From assembly GCF_000190595.1 (NCBI RefSeq), contig NC_015167.1:2221501-2285500 (forward strand): a stretch of DNA of 64,000 nt. Reading direction: 5' to 3'. Of this stretch, positions 1-8,818 are shown piece by piece. A program made the position numbers and the translations under genes. Source of the DNA: Cellulophaga lytica DSM 7489. GTDB taxonomy: Bacteria; Bacteroidota; Bacteroidia; Flavobacteriales; Flavobacteriaceae. Numbering within the stretch: the stretch's first letter is position 1; the number at the start of each line of letters is the position of its first letter. Under the pieces are notes generated by a model. The model had not been told where the DNA came from. It searched no databases and saw nothing but the letters and a program-made list of their open reading frames with translations.

Positions 1-542
1 CAGCAGAAGTATCTTTAGTACACCGTAGAAACGAGTTTAGAGGTGCTTTAGATTCTGTAGAAAAAGCATCAGAACTTGCAAAAGCAGGTAAAATAAAATT
101 GTTTACAGAGGCACAAGTAACCAAACTATACGGAGATGATCATTTAGAGGCTGTAGTTGTAAAATACAACGACGAGGAAAAAGGAGAAAGCTATGTAGAA
201 GTAGATAATTTTATTCCGTTATTTGGACTATCGCCTAAATTAGGACCAATAGGAGATTGGGGATTAGAAATAGAGAAAAATGCTATAAAAGTAGACAACT
301 CTTATGATTACCAAACCAACATTCCTGGTGTATATGCCATTGGTGATGTTAACACCTATAAAGGAAAACTAAAACTAATTTTATCTGGTTTTCATGAAGC
401 AGCCGTAATGTGCCAAAGCGCATACCAACGCATAAACCCAGGCAAACGCTATGTAATGAAATACACAACCGTAGGTGGTGTAGAAGGTTTTGATGGTTCA
501 AAAAAAGAAGCCAAAAAAGAAGTTGTACAAAGCATTTCGTAA
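1..542 (+). CDS. Ferredoxin-NADP(+) reductase, thioredoxin-reductase-like (3' part)
   Basis: The frame is open from the window edge (codons from base 3), so the start lies outside. About 179 C-terminal residues are visible. They begin within the NADPH domain, where VHRRNEF is the usual basic loop for the 2'-phosphate, and run to the FAD motif YAIGDVNTY and the tail MKYTTVGGV. The order of motifs and the tail match the YumC/TrxR-like class of flavin ferredoxin-NADP reductases, which pass electrons between NADPH and ferredoxin or flavodoxin in the cytosol. True thioredoxin reductase is less likely because no redox CxxC is seen in the part available and the C-terminal extension is typical of the FNR class. 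A strong terminator hairpin follows the stop. Confidence 0.8.
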   Translation, partial: AEVSLVHRRNEFRGALDSVEKASELAKAGKIKLFTEAQVTKLYGDDHLEAVVVKYNDEEKGESYVEVDNFIPLFGLSPKLGPIGDWGLEIEKNAIKVDNSYDYQTNIPGVYAIGDVNTYKGKLKLILSGFHEAAVMCQSAYQRINPGKRYVMKYTTVGGVEGFDGSKKEAKKEVVQSIS

Positions 543-553
543 AAATATTACAA

Positions 554-594
554 TTTTAAGCCTATATGTGTAAAAAACACGTGTAGGCTTAAAA
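554..594 (+). terminator. Hairpin terminator after the ferredoxin reductase gene
   Basis: TTTTAAGCCTA (554-564) pairs perfectly with TAGGCTTAAAA (584-594), with further pairing in the loop region. The A-rich left flank and T-rich left arm allow it to work in either direction. It separates the reductase from the methionine block. Confidence 0.7.
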
Positions 595-608
595 ATTACC
601 AGCAATAT

Positions 609-639
609 TTGGTTATAAAAAAGTTGTGCTGTTACTTTG
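609..639 (+). promoter_or_regulatory. Promoter of the metH leader transcript
   Basis: TTG (609-611) and TTACTTTG (632-639) are separated by 20 bp, matching the Bacteroidota -33/-7 pattern with one deviation in the -7 element. The predicted start is near 645, about 27 nt before the first paired base of the riboswitch. Confidence 0.5.
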
Positions 640-671
640 TGGCATAATTAGTTCATTAATACACTGAAAAC

Positions 672-784
672 GTTATCAAGAAAGGTGGAGGGATTAGACC
701 CTATGAAACCTTAGCAACCCTTTATTCTTATTTAAAGAAGGTGCTACATTCTACTACGTTGTTACATACAACACGGCAGATAAC
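672..784 (+). ncRNA. SAM-I (S-box) riboswitch aptamer
   Basis: P1 is formed by GTTATC (672-677) and GATAAC (779-784). The conserved core follows P1 in the expected order: AAGAAAGGTGGAGGGA, then CCCTATGAAACC, then TTAGCAACCC (about 678-721), and a helix with an AAGAAGGTGCTA segment. These are the S-box signatures that bind S-adenosylmethionine. The position upstream of methionine synthase fits feedback by SAM. No terminator with a T-tract follows the aptamer, so control may act on translation or through the structured element at 848-963. Confidence 0.88.
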
Positions 785-847
785 TCACAAATTAGTAAAG
801 ACATTCACAGTCTTCTCTCATTTACCTTACTTGATATTTTATTTATA

Positions 848-963
848 GCGTTCCATTTGTTTGCAAGCACAAATGGCCAGGCTTTCTGCTGTATTTTTTG
901 GTTTTAGCAAACAGGTTTTACAAACCGTTGCAACCAAAAAGATGCCGCATCAATCCTTAACGC
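848..963 (-). repeat. Structured intergenic element, copy 2 (REP-like or Flavo-1-like)
   Basis: Read on the minus strand it begins GCGTTAAGGATT, holds a long central hairpin (TTTTTGGTT pairing with AACCAAAAA), then GAAAGCCTGGCC, then a small hairpin (CCATTTGT/ACAAATGG at 853-860 and 869-876 on plus) and ends GGAACGC. The same ordered blocks occur at 4696-4780 on the plus strand. Blocks and ends are conserved while the hairpin sequences differ and covary, which points to a selected structure. It lies between the riboswitch and metH. I believe this family is common between genes in flavobacteria; identity with the Rfam Flavo-1 motif is a guess. Confidence 0.7.
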
Positions 964-986
964 ACAACACAATATTATACGGTACA

Positions 987-1991
987 ATGAAAAGGATACA
1001 AGACATATTAAAAGAAAGAATTTTAGTGCTAGACGGTGCAATGGGTACAATGTTACAGCGCTACAAATTCACCGAAGAAGATTTTAGAGGCAAACGTTTT
1101 GCAGACTGGGAACATCCATTACAAGGCAATAACGATTTACTCTCTCTAACTCAGCCAGAAGCTATAGCAGAAGTACACCGTAAATATTTTGCAGCTGGGG
1201 CAGACATTGTAGAAACCAACACCTTTTCTGGTACAACTATAGCAATGGCAGACTATTTTATGGAAGATTTAGTGTACGAGCTAAATTATGAGTCGGCACG
1301 TATTGCAAAACAAGTTGCAGATGAGTTTACAGCAAAAGAACCACACAAACCAAGGTTTGTAGCAGGTAGTATTGGACCCACCAATAAAACCGCAAGTATG
1401 TCTCCAGACGTTAACGACCCAGGTTTTAGAGGTGTTACTTTTGATGAACTTAGAATAGCTTACAAACAACAAGTAGAAGCATTGTTAGATGGTGGCTCAG
1501 ATATCTTATTAGTAGAAACCATTTTTGATACCCTTAATGCAAAAGCAGCACTTTTTGCCATAGAAGAAGTAAAAGAAGAGCGTAATATAGATGTTCCTAT
1601 AATGGTAAGTGGTACAATTACAGATGCCTCTGGCAGAACCTTATCAGGGCAAACAGCAGAAGCTTTTTTAATATCTATAAGTCATATTCCTATTTTATCT
1701 GTTGGTTTTAATTGTGCTCTAGGAGCAAGTCAATTGGTACCGCATTTAGAGGTATTGGCAGCAAAAACAGATTTTGGAGTATCTGCACATCCAAATGCAG
1801 GTTTGCCAAATGCATTTGGTGAGTATGATGAGACTGCAGAGCAAATGGCAGCACAAATAAAAGAATACTTAGATAAAAGCTTGGTAAATATTGTTGGTGG
1901 TTGTTGTGGTACAACACCAGAACACATTAATGCAATTGCTAATTTGGTAAAAGATTACAAACCCAGAAATATTGCTTTAGAAACTGTCTAA
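987..1991 (+). CDS. metH: Methionine synthase, homocysteine-binding half (split MetH, part 1)
   Basis: Cobalamin-dependent methionine synthase is split into two genes here; this 334-residue protein carries the homocysteine S-methyltransferase barrel. [10 protein letters not shown] near the N-terminus and the zinc ligands Cys243 (in GFNCALG) and Cys306-Cys307 (in GGCCGTTP) bind and activate homocysteine. The frame stays open upstream to 861, but that stretch lies inside the structured element 848-963 and lacks homology. The ATG at 987 gives the usual family N-terminus [12 protein letters not shown]. The second half starts 1 bp after this stop. Both genes are downstream of a SAM-I riboswitch, so expression should fall when SAM is plentiful. 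Confidence 0.92.
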   Translation: MKRIQDILKERILVLDGAMGTMLQRYKFTEEDFRGKRFADWEHPLQGNNDLLSLTQPEAIAEVHRKYFAAGADIVETNTFSGTTIAMADYFMEDLVYELNYESARIAKQVADEFTAKEPHKPRFVAGSIGPTNKTASMSPDVNDPGFRGVTFDELRIAYKQQVEALLDGGSDILLVETIFDTLNAKAALFAIEEVKEERNIDVPIMVSGTITDASGRTLSGQTAEAFLISISHIPILSVGFNCALGASQLVPHLEVLAAKTDFGVSAHPNAGLPNAFGEYDETAEQMAAQIKEYLDKSLVNIVGGCCGTTPEHINAIANLVKDYKPRNIALETV

Positions 1992-1992
1992 T

Positions 1993-4683
1993 ATGAAAAA
2001 TTTAAAACCTAAATATTTAAAACTTTCAGGATTAGAACCATTGGTTGTTACACCAGATACTAACTTTATTAATGTAGGTGAACGTACTAACGTAGCTGGT
2101 TCTAAAAAGTTTTTAAGGCTAATAAAAGAAGAAAAGTTTGATGAAGCTCTAGATATTGCACGCCACCAAGTAGAAGGTGGGGCGCAAATTATAGACATTA
2201 ATATGGATGACGGACTTATAGATGGCAAAGAAGCTATGGTTAAGTTCTTAAACCTAGTTATTGCAGAACCAGATATTGCTAGAGTTCCTATAATGATAGA
2301 CAGCTCTAAATGGGAAATTATAGAAGCTGGTTTACAAGTGGTTCAAGGTAAATGTGTGGTAAACTCTATAAGTCTTAAAGAAGGAGAAGAAGAATTTATA
2401 CACCACGCCAAACTTATTAAGCGTTACGGTGCAGCCGTAATTGTAATGGCTTTTGATGAGGTAGGACAGGCAGATAATTATGAACGTAGAATAGAAATAG
2501 CTAAACGTTCTTATGATGTTTTGGTAAACAAGGTAAACTTTGCACCAGAAGACATCATTTTTGATCTTAATATTTTTCCTGTTGCTACCGGTATGGATGA
2601 GCATAAACGCAACGCCATAGATTTTATAGAAGCTACAGCTTGGGTAAAGGAAAATTTACCACATTGTAGTGTAAGTGGAGGTGTTAGTAATGTGTCGTTT
2701 TCTTTTAGAGGTAACAACCCTGTGCGTGAGGCTATGCACTCAGTTTTTTTATACCACGCCATACAGGCAGGTATGAATATGGGAATTGTAAATCCTACTA
2801 TGCTAGAGGTTTATGATGATATTCCTAAGGATTTATTAGAGCGTGTAGAAGATGTAATGTTAGACCGTAGGGATGATGCTACAGAACGTTTGTTAGATTT
2901 TGCAGAAACGGTAGTTGGTAAGGCAAAAGAGAGCACGGTAGATTTATCATGGAGAGAAGAACCTATACAAAACCGTATTACTAGAGCATTGGTAAAAGGT
3001 ATAGACCAGTATATTGTAGAAGACGTAGAAGCAGCTAGGCAAAGTGTAGACAAACCTATTGAGGTTATAGAAGGTCATTTAATGACTGGGATGAATGTTG
3101 TTGGTGATTTGTTTGGTAGCGGAAAAATGTTTTTACCGCAGGTTGTAAAGTCAGCACGAGTAATGAAAAAAGCGGTTGCTTACTTATTGCCTTATATAGA
3201 AGAGGAAAAACTTAAGAATCCGCAAGAGGGAGAGTCTTCTTCTGCAGGTAAAATTTTAATGGCTACTGTTAAAGGAGATGTGCATGATATTGGTAAAAAT
3301 ATTGTGGGCGTGGTTTTAGCATGTAACAATTATGAGATTGTAGATTTAGGGGTAATGGTGCCACCAGAAAAAATTATACAAGCTGCTAAAGATGAAAATG
3401 TAGATGTTATTGGTTTAAGCGGATTAATAACACCGTCTTTAGATGAAATGGTTTTTTTAGCTAAGGAAATGGAGCGCCAAAACTTTACTGTGCCTTTGCT
3501 TATTGGTGGTGCAACTACTAGCAAAGCACATACTGCAGTAAAAATAGATCCGCAGTATAAAAATGCTGTAGTGTATGTAAACGATGCTTCTAGAGCGGTT
3601 ACTGTTGTTGGAGATTTATTGCAAAAAGAAACCAAAGATGCTTTTAAAAAGACAATTAAATTAGACTATGAAGAGTTTAGAAAACAATTTTTAAAACGTA
3701 CCAAACATAAGGAGTATTTACCTATTGCAGATGCGCGTAAAAATAAATATAAAATAGATTGGAAAACATCAGAAATTGTAAAACCAAATGCACTTGGAAT
3801 ACAAGTTATAGAGGAATATGATTTAAATAAGTTGGTTGAGTTTATAGACTGGACTCCTTTTTTTAGAAGCTGGGAGTTGCACGGTAAATTTCCAGATATT
3901 TTAACTGATGAAATTGTAGGTACACAGGCTACAGATTTGTTTGCAGAGGCGCAACAAATGCTTACAAAGCTTATTGATGAAAAACTACTAACCGCAAAAG
4001 CAGTTTTTGGTTTGTTTAAAGCCAATACAATTAATGATGATGATATTGAGCTAGAAACACCTAACGGAAAACATACCTTTAGAACCTTACGTCAGCAATT
4101 AAAGAAGTATGCAGGTAAGCCAAATTTTGCATTGTCTGACTTTATTGCGCCTAAAGAAACAGGTAAAGAAGATTATATAGGTTGTTTTTGCGTAAGTACT
4201 GGTTTTGGAGCAGAAGAAATAGCCGAAAATTACCGTAAAAACTTAGACGATTACAATTCTATTATGGTAAAAGCTTTAGCAGATAGGCTAGCAGAAGCTT
4301 TTGCAGAATGCTTGCATAAAGATATTAGAACTACACATTGGGGTTATGCTAGTAATGAATCTTTGGATAATGAAGCTTTAATTAAAGAGGAATACAAAGG
4401 TATAAGACCTGCACCAGGATATCCTGCTTGTCCAGACCACCTAGAGAAACCTACTATCTGGGATATTTTAAAAGTAAAAGAAACAATAGGTGTAGAACTT
4501 ACAGATAGTTTGGCAATGTGGCCAGCTGCATCTGTATCTGGTTATTATTTTGCAAATCCAGAGGCTCGCTATTTTGGAGTTGGAAAAATTAAAGAAGACC
4601 AAGTTGAAGATTTTGCAGCTCGTAAAAATATAGCATTAGAAACGGCTTTAAAATGGCTTGCACCAAATATAGCAGATGATTAA
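1993..4683 (+). CDS. metH: Methionine synthase, folate/cobalamin/activation part (split MetH, part 2)
   Basis: 896 residues holding the remaining MetH modules in order: the pterin-binding barrel for methyltetrahydrofolate (about 1-300), the cobalamin-binding cap and Rossmann domains (about 310-560), and the SAM-dependent reactivation domain (C-terminal third, with [12 protein letters not shown]). The lower cobalamin ligand motif DxHxxG is intact at Asp429-x-His431-x-x-Gly434, with [12 protein letters not shown] following as expected. It needs the product of the preceding gene for homocysteine activation. It is followed by an intergenic structured element and metF, which supplies methyltetrahydrofolate. 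Confidence 0.95.
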   Translation: MKNLKPKYLKLSGLEPLVVTPDTNFINVGERTNVAGSKKFLRLIKEEKFDEALDIARHQVEGGAQIIDINMDDGLIDGKEAMVKFLNLVIAEPDIARVPIMIDSSKWEIIEAGLQVVQGKCVVNSISLKEGEEEFIHHAKLIKRYGAAVIVMAFDEVGQADNYERRIEIAKRSYDVLVNKVNFAPEDIIFDLNIFPVATGMDEHKRNAIDFIEATAWVKENLPHCSVSGGVSNVSFSFRGNNPVREAMHSVFLYHAIQAGMNMGIVNPTMLEVYDDIPKDLLERVEDVMLDRRDDATERLLDFAETVVGKAKESTVDLSWREEPIQNRITRALVKGIDQYIVEDVEAARQSVDKPIEVIEGHLMTGMNVVGDLFGSGKMFLPQVVKSARVMKKAVAYLLPYIEEEKLKNPQEGESSSAGKILMATVKGDVHDIGKNIVGVVLACNNYEIVDLGVMVPPEKIIQAAKDENVDVIGLSGLITPSLDEMVFLAKEMERQNFTVPLLIGGATTSKAHTAVKIDPQYKNAVVYVNDASRAVTVVGDLLQKETKDAFKKTIKLDYEEFRKQFLKRTKHKEYLPIADARKNKYKIDWKTSEIVKPNALGIQVIEEYDLNKLVEFIDWTPFFRSWELHGKFPDILTDEIVGTQATDLFAEAQQMLTKLIDEKLLTAKAVFGLFKANTINDDDIELETPNGKHTFRTLRQQLKKYAGKPNFALSDFIAPKETGKEDYIGCFCVSTGFGAEEIAENYRKNLDDYNSIMVKALADRLAEAFAECLHKDIRTTHWGYASNESLDNEALIKEEYKGIRPAPGYPACPDHLEKPTIWDILKVKETIGVELTDSLAMWPAASVSGYYFANPEARYFGVGKIKEDQVEDFAARKNIALETALKWLAPNIADD

Positions 4684-4695
4684 TAGTATGTTGTT

Positions 4696-4780
4696 GCGTT
4701 AGGGATTAAGGTATTGTTGAAGCTCTTTTATGGTTTTTCTCCATAAAAAGCGACTACCGAAAGCCCGACCGTAGGAACGC
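4696..4780 (+). repeat. Structured intergenic element, copy 1 (REP-like or Flavo-1-like)
   Basis: GCGTTAGGGATT opens the element. A composite hairpin follows: GGTA (4710-4713) with TACC (4755-4758), GTTG with CGAC, and CTTTTATGG (4725-4733) with CCATAAAAAG (4741-4750). Then come GAAAGCCCGACC and the end GGAACGC, whose AACGC (4776-4780) can pair with the opening GCGTT (4696-4700). It matches copy 2 at 848-963 in block order, and it fills almost all of the gap between metH and metF. Confidence 0.72.
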
Positions 4781-4794
4781 CAAAAAATATAAAA

Positions 4795-5748
4795 ATGAAA
4801 GTAACCGACCATATTAAAAACGCAAACGGAAAAACATTGTTTTCTTTTGAAATTATACCGCCTGTAAAGGGGAGAAATATTCAGGAATTATACGGAAACA
4901 TAGATCCGTTAATGGAGTTTAAACCGCCTTTTATTGATGTTACCACGTCTAGAGAAGAGTATATTTATATAGACCGTGATGGATTGTTAGATAAAAAACT
5001 TACGCGTATGCGCCCAGGAACGGTTGGTATTTGTGCGTCTATAAAACATAAATATGATGTAGATACTGTGCCGCATGTTTTGTGTGGTGGTTTTACTAGA
5101 GAAGAAACAGAATATTTATTGGTAGATTGTCATTACCTTGGTATAGATAATGTTATGGCACTGCGTGGTGATGCTATGCGAGAGCAAAAGTATTTTGAGC
5201 CTACAAAAGGAGGGCACAAATATGCAGTGAGCTTGGTAGAACAAATACAAAAACTTAATTGTGGTACTTATTTGCATGAGGTTATAGAAACGGATAATTG
5301 CTCTGATTTTTGCATTGGTGTTGCCGGTTACCCAGAAAAACATATGGAAGCACCATCTTTATTAACTGACTTAAAACGCTTAAAACAAAAAGTAGATGCT
5401 GGTGCAGATTATGTGGTTACACAAATGTTTTTTGATAATAGTAAGTATTTTGAGTTTGTAAAGGCTGCTAAAGATTTTGGAATTCATGTGCCAATTATTC
5501 CGGGAATAAAACCAATTGCTGTTAAAAAACACCTACAGTTACTACCACAAGTTTTTAAAATTGATGTACCACAAGACTTAGTAGATGCTGTTGAGGATTG
5601 TAAGGATAATAAAGCAGTGCGCCAAGTTGGGGTAGATTGGGCTATACAACAATCTAAGGAGTTAAAAGCTGCTGGTGTACCTGTGTTGCATTACTACTCT
5701 ATGGGTAAGTCTGACAATATTAAGGCTATAGCAAAAGAACTTTTTTAA
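4795..5748 (+). CDS. metF: Methylenetetrahydrofolate reductase
   Basis: 317 residues, the normal bacterial length, forming one TIM-barrel flavoprotein. It reduces 5,10-methylenetetrahydrofolate to 5-methyltetrahydrofolate, the methyl donor of methionine synthase. FSFEIIPPVKGR near the N-terminus includes the catalytic Glu, and MALRGDA, GGHKYA and TQMFFD are family motifs for FAD and folate binding. The ATG at 4795 follows an A-rich stretch directly after the structured element. Its position after the two metH genes completes the methyl-transfer part of the methionine cycle. Whether it shares the riboswitch-controlled transcript depends on read-through of the element at 4696-4780. Confidence 0.95.
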   Translation: MKVTDHIKNANGKTLFSFEIIPPVKGRNIQELYGNIDPLMEFKPPFIDVTTSREEYIYIDRDGLLDKKLTRMRPGTVGICASIKHKYDVDTVPHVLCGGFTREETEYLLVDCHYLGIDNVMALRGDAMREQKYFEPTKGGHKYAVSLVEQIQKLNCGTYLHEVIETDNCSDFCIGVAGYPEKHMEAPSLLTDLKRLKQKVDAGADYVVTQMFFDNSKYFEFVKAAKDFGIHVPIIPGIKPIAVKKHLQLLPQVFKIDVPQDLVDAVEDCKDNKAVRQVGVDWAIQQSKELKAAGVPVLHYYSMGKSDNIKAIAKELF

Positions 5749-5775
5749 TTTTTGTAAGTATTAGCCTATAAAGAT

Positions 5776-5804
5776 TTGCTGTAGGTGTAAAATTGCTATT
5801 TTTG
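5776..5804 (+). promoter_or_regulatory. Promoter of the PagL-like gene, predicting a leaderless mRNA
   Basis: TTG (5776-5778) and a perfect TAnnTTTG match TATTTTTG (5797-5804) are 18 bp apart. Transcription should start at about 5809-5811, and the ATG is at 5811, so the message would have essentially no leader. Confidence 0.7.
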
Positions 5805-5810
5805 CACGCA

Positions 5811-6899
5811 ATGAATATAAGAATCCTTTTTATTGCCTTGTTTTCTGTAGGGTGTTTTGCTCAGCAGAAAAGTAAAATAGTAATAGATGCAAATCAGTTT
5901 TACGGCTCTATTGCATTACATAATAATAGTATTGCGCATTTAATTAGTGCGCACCCAGCTGGTTTTATTTTAAGTTATAATAAAAAAACTTTTGGTGATG
6001 AGGCTTGGGAACAACTTTATAATTATCCAGATTTAGGATACTCGTTTATTTACCAAGATATGAATAATAGTACGCTTGGTAAAAACTATGGTGCGTATGC
6101 ACATTACAATTTTTATTTTTTTAAAAGAAATGTACAGCTTAGAGTAGGGCAAGGTATTGCATATACTACAAACCCTTATGATAAAGTAACTAACTTTAGA
6201 AACAATGCATATGGGTCTGATATTTTAAGTAGTACCTATGCAATGGTTAATTACCATAAAGAGAATATTTATAAGGGCTTGGGTTTTAAAGCCGGACTAA
6301 CATTAATTCATTATTCTAACGCAAACTTTAAAGCGCCAAATACATCTACAAACACCATTGCATTAAATGCAGGTTTAACGTATGACCTAGACGGAGGAAA
6401 AAAAATACCATACAAGACCATTACAGATACTACAAATTACAACCAACCTATACACTTAAATGTAGCTTTTAGAGGTGGTGTTAATGAAAGTGATGTTATT
6501 GGTTTGGGACAATCTCCTTTTTATATTTTATCTGCTTATGCAGATAAAAGAATTGGTAGAAAAAGTGGATTTCAGTTAGGTGCAGATGTTTTCTTTTCTA
6601 AATTTTTAAAGGAATTAATTACATACAATTCTATTGCTTTTCCTGAGAAGGAAGTAGATGCTAATGACGATTATAAACGTGTTGGTGTTTTTGTTGGACA
6701 CGAGTTGTACATAAACAAAATGTCTGTAGTAACACAACTAGGCTATTATGTATATTACCCGTTTGATTTTGAAGGTAGAATGTATAATAGAATGGGACTT
6801 AAGCGTTACTTTGGAGATAAAATGTTTGCTGCAGTTACTTTAAAATCTCACGCTGCTAAAGCAGAGGCCGTAGAGTTTGGAGTTGGAATCCGTTTTTAA
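5811..6899 (+). CDS. Acyloxyacyl hydrolase / lipid A 3-O-deacylase family (PagL-like)
   Basis: 362-residue secreted protein: signal peptide MNIRILFIALFSVGCFAQQ, then an outer-membrane beta-barrel of alternating aromatic and polar strands. The motif LIHYSNANF holds His167 and Ser169, the catalytic pair (H-x-S-N) of PagL enzymes that remove the 3-position acyl chain of lipid A. It is about twice the length of Proteobacterial PagL, as is usual for the Bacteroidota members I know. The start at 5811 is chosen because the promoter at 5776-5804 predicts transcription there; a TTG at 5793 would precede the transcript. A DUF2807 lipoprotein follows after 4 bp. Activity on lipid A is inferred from the family. 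Confidence 0.75.
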   Translation: MNIRILFIALFSVGCFAQQKSKIVIDANQFYGSIALHNNSIAHLISAHPAGFILSYNKKTFGDEAWEQLYNYPDLGYSFIYQDMNNSTLGKNYGAYAHYNFYFFKRNVQLRVGQGIAYTTNPYDKVTNFRNNAYGSDILSSTYAMVNYHKENIYKGLGFKAGLTLIHYSNANFKAPNTSTNTIALNAGLTYDLDGGKKIPYKTITDTTNYNQPIHLNVAFRGGVNESDVIGLGQSPFYILSAYADKRIGRKSGFQLGADVFFSKFLKELITYNSIAFPEKEVDANDDYKRVGVFVGHELYINKMSVVTQLGYYVYYPFDFEGRMYNRMGLKRYFGDKMFAAVTLKSHAAKAEAVEFGVGIRF

Positions 6900-6903
6900 A
6901 AAT

Positions 6904-7710
6904 ATGAAGATGATTACAAGAAAACAGATTAAAAATATAGGATTACAAATTACGGGTAAATCAATTTTGTTATACACTTTAACACTTGCTTTAGTGTATG
7001 GTTGTAATAGTGAAAATGTATCTGATTGTTTACAGAACGCAGGAGATATAATTACAGAAGAAATAGTAGTAGAACCGTTTACTACTATTACTATTTTTGA
7101 AAACTCTGCTTTAGTAATAAAAGAAGGTCCTGTGCAAAAAGTTGAGGTAGAAACAGGAGAATATTTGCGTAGTGATATAGATGCAAAAGTTGTAGATGGT
7201 AAGTTGCTCTTAACTAATACTAACGGTTGTAATTTTACTAGAGACTATGGTTTAACTACTTTTTATGTTACTGCACCAAATATAACATCTATACGTAGTA
7301 GTACAGGTTTTGATATTAGTAGTGATGGGATTTTAAGTTACCCAAATTTGAGCCTTTTATCTGAAGATTTTGGTGACTCAGAAGCAGATTTTACAACTGG
7401 GTCTTTTGATTTAGAATTATCTGGTACAAGAGTTTCTTTGGTTTCTAACGGAGCTGCTTATTTTAAATTAAAAGGAACAGCAGAAAGTTTAAATGTTGTT
7501 TTTGCAGCTGGAGACTCTAGATTAAATGCCGAAAATTTATTAGCTAAAAATGTAAGTGTAAACCACAGAAGTTCTAATGATATGCTGGTAAATCCGGAAG
7601 AGAGTATATCTGGTACAATTAGAGGTGTTGGTGATGTTATTAGTTTTAACAAACCAAATGTTGTAAATGTAGAGGAGCTTTATAAAGGAAAGCTTATATT
7701 TAAAGAGTAA
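6904..7710 (+). CDS. DUF2807 (putative auto-transporter adhesin, head GIN) lipoprotein
   Basis: 268 residues. The N-terminus has a positively charged stretch and a hydrophobic segment ending in a lipobox (LVYGC, Cys34), so it is probably a lipoprotein. The body from about residue 70 is a repetitive beta-strand pattern (TITIFENSALVIKEG, VDGKLLLTN, SADFTTGSFDLELSG) typical of the DUF2807 beta-helix fold widespread in Bacteroidota and often called head GIN. No enzyme function is known. The ATG at 6904 lies 4 bp after the PagL-like gene, which suggests co-transcription; an earlier in-frame start would overlap that gene's end. Confidence 0.75.
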   Translation: MKMITRKQIKNIGLQITGKSILLYTLTLALVYGCNSENVSDCLQNAGDIITEEIVVEPFTTITIFENSALVIKEGPVQKVEVETGEYLRSDIDAKVVDGKLLLTNTNGCNFTRDYGLTTFYVTAPNITSIRSSTGFDISSDGILSYPNLSLLSEDFGDSEADFTTGSFDLELSGTRVSLVSNGAAYFKLKGTAESLNVVFAAGDSRLNAENLLAKNVSVNHRSSNDMLVNPEESISGTIRGVGDVISFNKPNVVNVEELYKGKLIFKE

Positions 7711-7729
7711 TAATTAAAGTTGCTTAATA

Positions 7730-8818
7730 TTGAGTTTTAAAAGATTCTTCTCTTATTTTTCTAATAGAATTGGTAGAAATAAACCAAAAAAAACAACAAA
7801 TAGTATTAGCTATAGTAAGGCTGATAAACTACTGCAATCTTTAATAAGTAATGCAAAAGTTCCAGGTATTGCTATTAAAGTAACACAACACAATAAAACT
7901 ATTTTTGATAAAGGATATGGATTTTCTGATCTAGAAAAGAAAACGCAAATAAACACTGCAACATCTGTATTTAGAATAGCAAGCGTTTCTAAGCCCATTG
8001 CTGCAACTGCATTAGCTATAATGGTGCAAGATGGTGTAATAGATTTGGAAGAGTCTTTTTATACTTATGTTCCTTATTATCCTAAAAAAAAGTACGACTT
8101 TACAATTAAACAATTGGCTACTCATACCGCAGGTATACGTGGTTACAGAGGAAAAGAATATGGTTTAAATATACCATATACTATTAAAGATAGTATTGTT
8201 ATTTTTAAGGATGATGATTTGCTTTTTAAACCGGGAACAAATTACCATTACAATAGTTATGATTGGGTTTTATTGTCACTAGCAATGCAAGAGGCAAGTG
8301 GTGTACCTTTTGAAGATTATGTGCAAAAAAAAGTTTTAGATCCTTTACAAATGAAGCACACATTTGCTGAAGTAAAAGGGAGCTTTATAAAAGGTATTAC
8401 TCAGTTTTACTCTCAAAAAAAACTTGGTTTTAGAAAAGCATTGGAAGTAAACAATTATTACAAGCTTGCTGGTGGCGGGTTTTTATCTACAACTACAGAT
8501 ATTGTAAAACTAGGGAACGCTTATTTAAAAGGTGATTTTTTACAAGAAGCTATACAGCAACAATTTTTAACAGCGCAAGAAGTAAAAGGTGAGTCTACCT
8601 ACTATGGTTTAGGTTGGCAAGTAAGTACAGATAAAAAAGTCAATGCGTATTACGGCCATATTGGTAATGGCGTAGGCGGCTACTCAAACTTTTTTGTGTA
8701 TCCAAAGCAACAATTGGTACTTAGTATATTAACCAATTGTACCAACCCTAATATACAAGATGTGTTGGATGAGGTTGTGCTAGAGTTTGTAGAAAAAGCA
8801 AAAGAGTTTACCCTGTAA
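7730..8818 (+). CDS. Serine hydrolase, beta-lactamase class C family
   Basis: 362 residues with the three active-site elements of the class C/penicillin-binding-like family: SxxK in RIASVSKPIAA, a Tyr motif in YHYNSYDW, and HxG (YGHIGNG) in place of KTG. These enzymes are esterases, peptidases or transpeptidase-like hydrolases; the HxG variant argues against a true beta-lactamase. The only start that keeps the whole domain is TTG at 7730, because an in-frame stop lies 5 codons upstream and the first ATG is inside the catalytic domain. No clear signal peptide is seen. Its end overlaps the convergent gldA by 11 bp. Confidence 0.8.
   Translation: MSFKRFFSYFSNRIGRNKPKKTTNSISYSKADKLLQSLISNAKVPGIAIKVTQHNKTIFDKGYGFSDLEKKTQINTATSVFRIASVSKPIAATALAIMVQDGVIDLEESFYTYVPYYPKKKYDFTIKQLATHTAGIRGYRGKEYGLNIPYTIKDSIVIFKDDDLLFKPGTNYHYNSYDWVLLSLAMQEASGVPFEDYVQKKVLDPLQMKHTFAEVKGSFIKGITQFYSQKKLGFRKALEVNNYYKLAGGGFLSTTTDIVKLGNAYLKGDFLQEAIQQQFLTAQEVKGESTYYGLGWQVSTDKKVNAYYGHIGNGVGGYSNFFVYPKQQLVLSILTNCTNPNIQDVLDEVVLEFVEKAKEFTL

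Noticed and set aside
861-986. N-terminal extension of the metH part-1 frame to a TTG at 861
   Set aside because: The extension coincides with the structured repeat 848-963, has no family similarity, and the ATG at 987 gives the conserved N-terminus.
7730-8818. True beta-lactamase (antibiotic resistance)
   Set aside because: HxG replaces KTG, there is no signal peptide and the Tyr motif is atypical; a general serine hydrolase is more likely.
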